Positions 5,832-6,073 of a DNA stretch of 6,073 nucleotides are shown piece by piece. The notes beneath the pieces were generated by a model. The model searched no databases, was not told the origin of the DNA, and was given only the letters and a program-made list of their open reading frames with translations. The stretch is from a bacterium (GTDB lineage: Bacteria; Chloroflexota; Dormibacteria; UBA8260; Bog-877), in assembly GCA_021791455.1 (NCBI GenBank), contig JAJYWM010000009.1, positions 1 to 6,073 of the forward strand. The letters are read 5' to 3'. Made by a program: the position numbers and the translations under genes. Within the stretch, counting starts at the first letter, position 1, and each line of letters opens with the position of its first letter.

Positions 5832-5978
5832 GTCAGAGTGCCCCCTGGGAATCATCTTGAGACGCTCCACGGAGATCTGGCGGGACGTTACAGCATCCGC
5901 ATCAACGACCGATGGAGGACCTGCTTTCGCTGGACCAGTGGCGGCCCGGAAGAGGTGGAGATAGGCGACTATCACTGA
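5832..5978 (+). pseudogene. higB: HigB-type (RelE superfamily) toxin, 3' fragment
   Basis: From about 5832 the frame reads [20 protein letters not shown], then [14 protein letters not shown], then a tail ending EEVEIGDYH. This is the second half of a HigB/plasmid-maintenance killer protein: the VPPGN-x-LE-x-L-x-GD, the SIRIND-x-WR strand, and the terminal D-YH with residues implicated in mRNA cleavage in HigB. Family members are about 90-95 residues; only about 48 homologous residues remain, so the N-terminal helices are missing. The frame stays open upstream to about 5559. An ATG at 5697 would give a 93-residue chimera with an unrelated Pro/Leu-rich N-terminus, so expression of a hybrid is possible, but an active toxin is unlikely. 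The stop is 12 bases before the higA start, preserving the usual higBA order. Confidence 0.75.
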
Positions 5979-5990
5979 AGGAGATGCGCG

Positions 5991-6073
5991 ATGAGCACAG
6001 TTGCTGCGTTCCCGCCTATACACCCCGGGGAGGTTCTGGTCGAGGAGTACCTGTCCCCGTTGGGACTCAGCCA
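5991..6073 (+). CDS. higA: HigA-type antitoxin, N-terminal part (3' end outside window)
   Basis: ATG 5991 follows a strong Shine-Dalgarno (AAGGAGA, 5978-5984, six-base spacer) that overlaps the last base of the toxin stop. The 27 codons present read with PPIHPGEVLVEEYLSPLGLS, the hallmark opening of HigA/VapI antitoxins. The IHPGE-x-L-x-E-[EY]-L-x-P-L-G-[LI]-[ST] segment leads into a Cro/CI-type helix-turn-helix that would bind the operon's own promoter. The gene appears intact as far as visible, in contrast to its broken partner. Its native promoter, normally upstream of higB, has probably been lost or replaced. Confidence 0.85.
   Translation, partial: MSTVAAFPPIHPGEVLVEEYLSPLGLS

Noticed and set aside
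5709..6023. A 104-codon minus-strand frame across higB and higA
   Set aside because: It is antisense to the clearly conserved HigB end and HigA start, and its own product shows no recognised motif.
1..6073. CRISPR array, tRNA or rRNA
   Set aside because: No regularly spaced direct repeats and no cloverleaf or conserved rRNA segments were seen on either strand.

Overview
The window is GC-rich DNA, very probably from a high-GC Gram-positive (actinobacterial-type) chromosome. The indications are GTG starts, heavy G/C third positions, an actinobacterial-style YaaC-like protein, and tandem LDTR...GYF surface domains of a kind common in that phylum. I cannot place the genus from sequence alone. 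The mix of poorly conserved membrane/exported proteins with mobile-element debris suggests an accessory region.

Layout, all supported genes on the + strand. (1) 2-463: C-terminal end of a YaaC-like protein, cut by the window edge. (2) 464-740: short non-coding stretch ending in a strong Shine-Dalgarno. (3) 741-1152: small zinc-ribbon membrane protein whose frame is broken by an apparent one-base excess in a GGGGG tract. (4) 1149-3776: secreted G1-family (eqolisin-type) glutamic peptidase with signal peptide, three tandem LDTR/GYF repeats, an Ig-like putative domain and the catalytic domain. The frameshift makes genes 3 and 4 look like a single 1011-residue ORF from 741 to 3776. Read correctly they are two genes joined by a GTGA stop/start overlap. 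(5) 3777-4019: non-coding spacer with several small inverted and direct repeats. (6) 4020-4622: membrane protein with two successive CxxC/CxxC zinc-ribbon modules, each split by hydrophobic segments. (7) 4639-5280: single-pass exported protein with four cysteines, not recognised. (8) 5281-5451: non-coding leader with a strong nested stem-loop, directly upstream of an IS110-family transposase start. This is where bridge RNAs lie in some IS110 elements. (9) 5452-5562: N-terminal stub of the IS110 transposase. (10) about 5549-5831: unassigned, probably mobile-element-derived filler. (11) 5832-5978: 3' half of a HigB-type toxin. (12) 5991-6073: start of the HigA antitoxin, running off the window.

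How the parts fit: genes 3 and 4 look translationally coupled, and genes 6 and 7 are 16 bases apart and probably one operon. Zinc-ribbon membrane proteins on both sides of a secreted acid-type peptidase could be an envelope-associated set, but that is only inference from proximity. The right end is a scar in which an IS110 element lost its 3' end and a higBA locus lost the 5' half of its toxin gene. The points most worth checking are the hidden two-gene structure under the long ORF, the split zinc-ribbon architecture, and the bridge-RNA-like fold.
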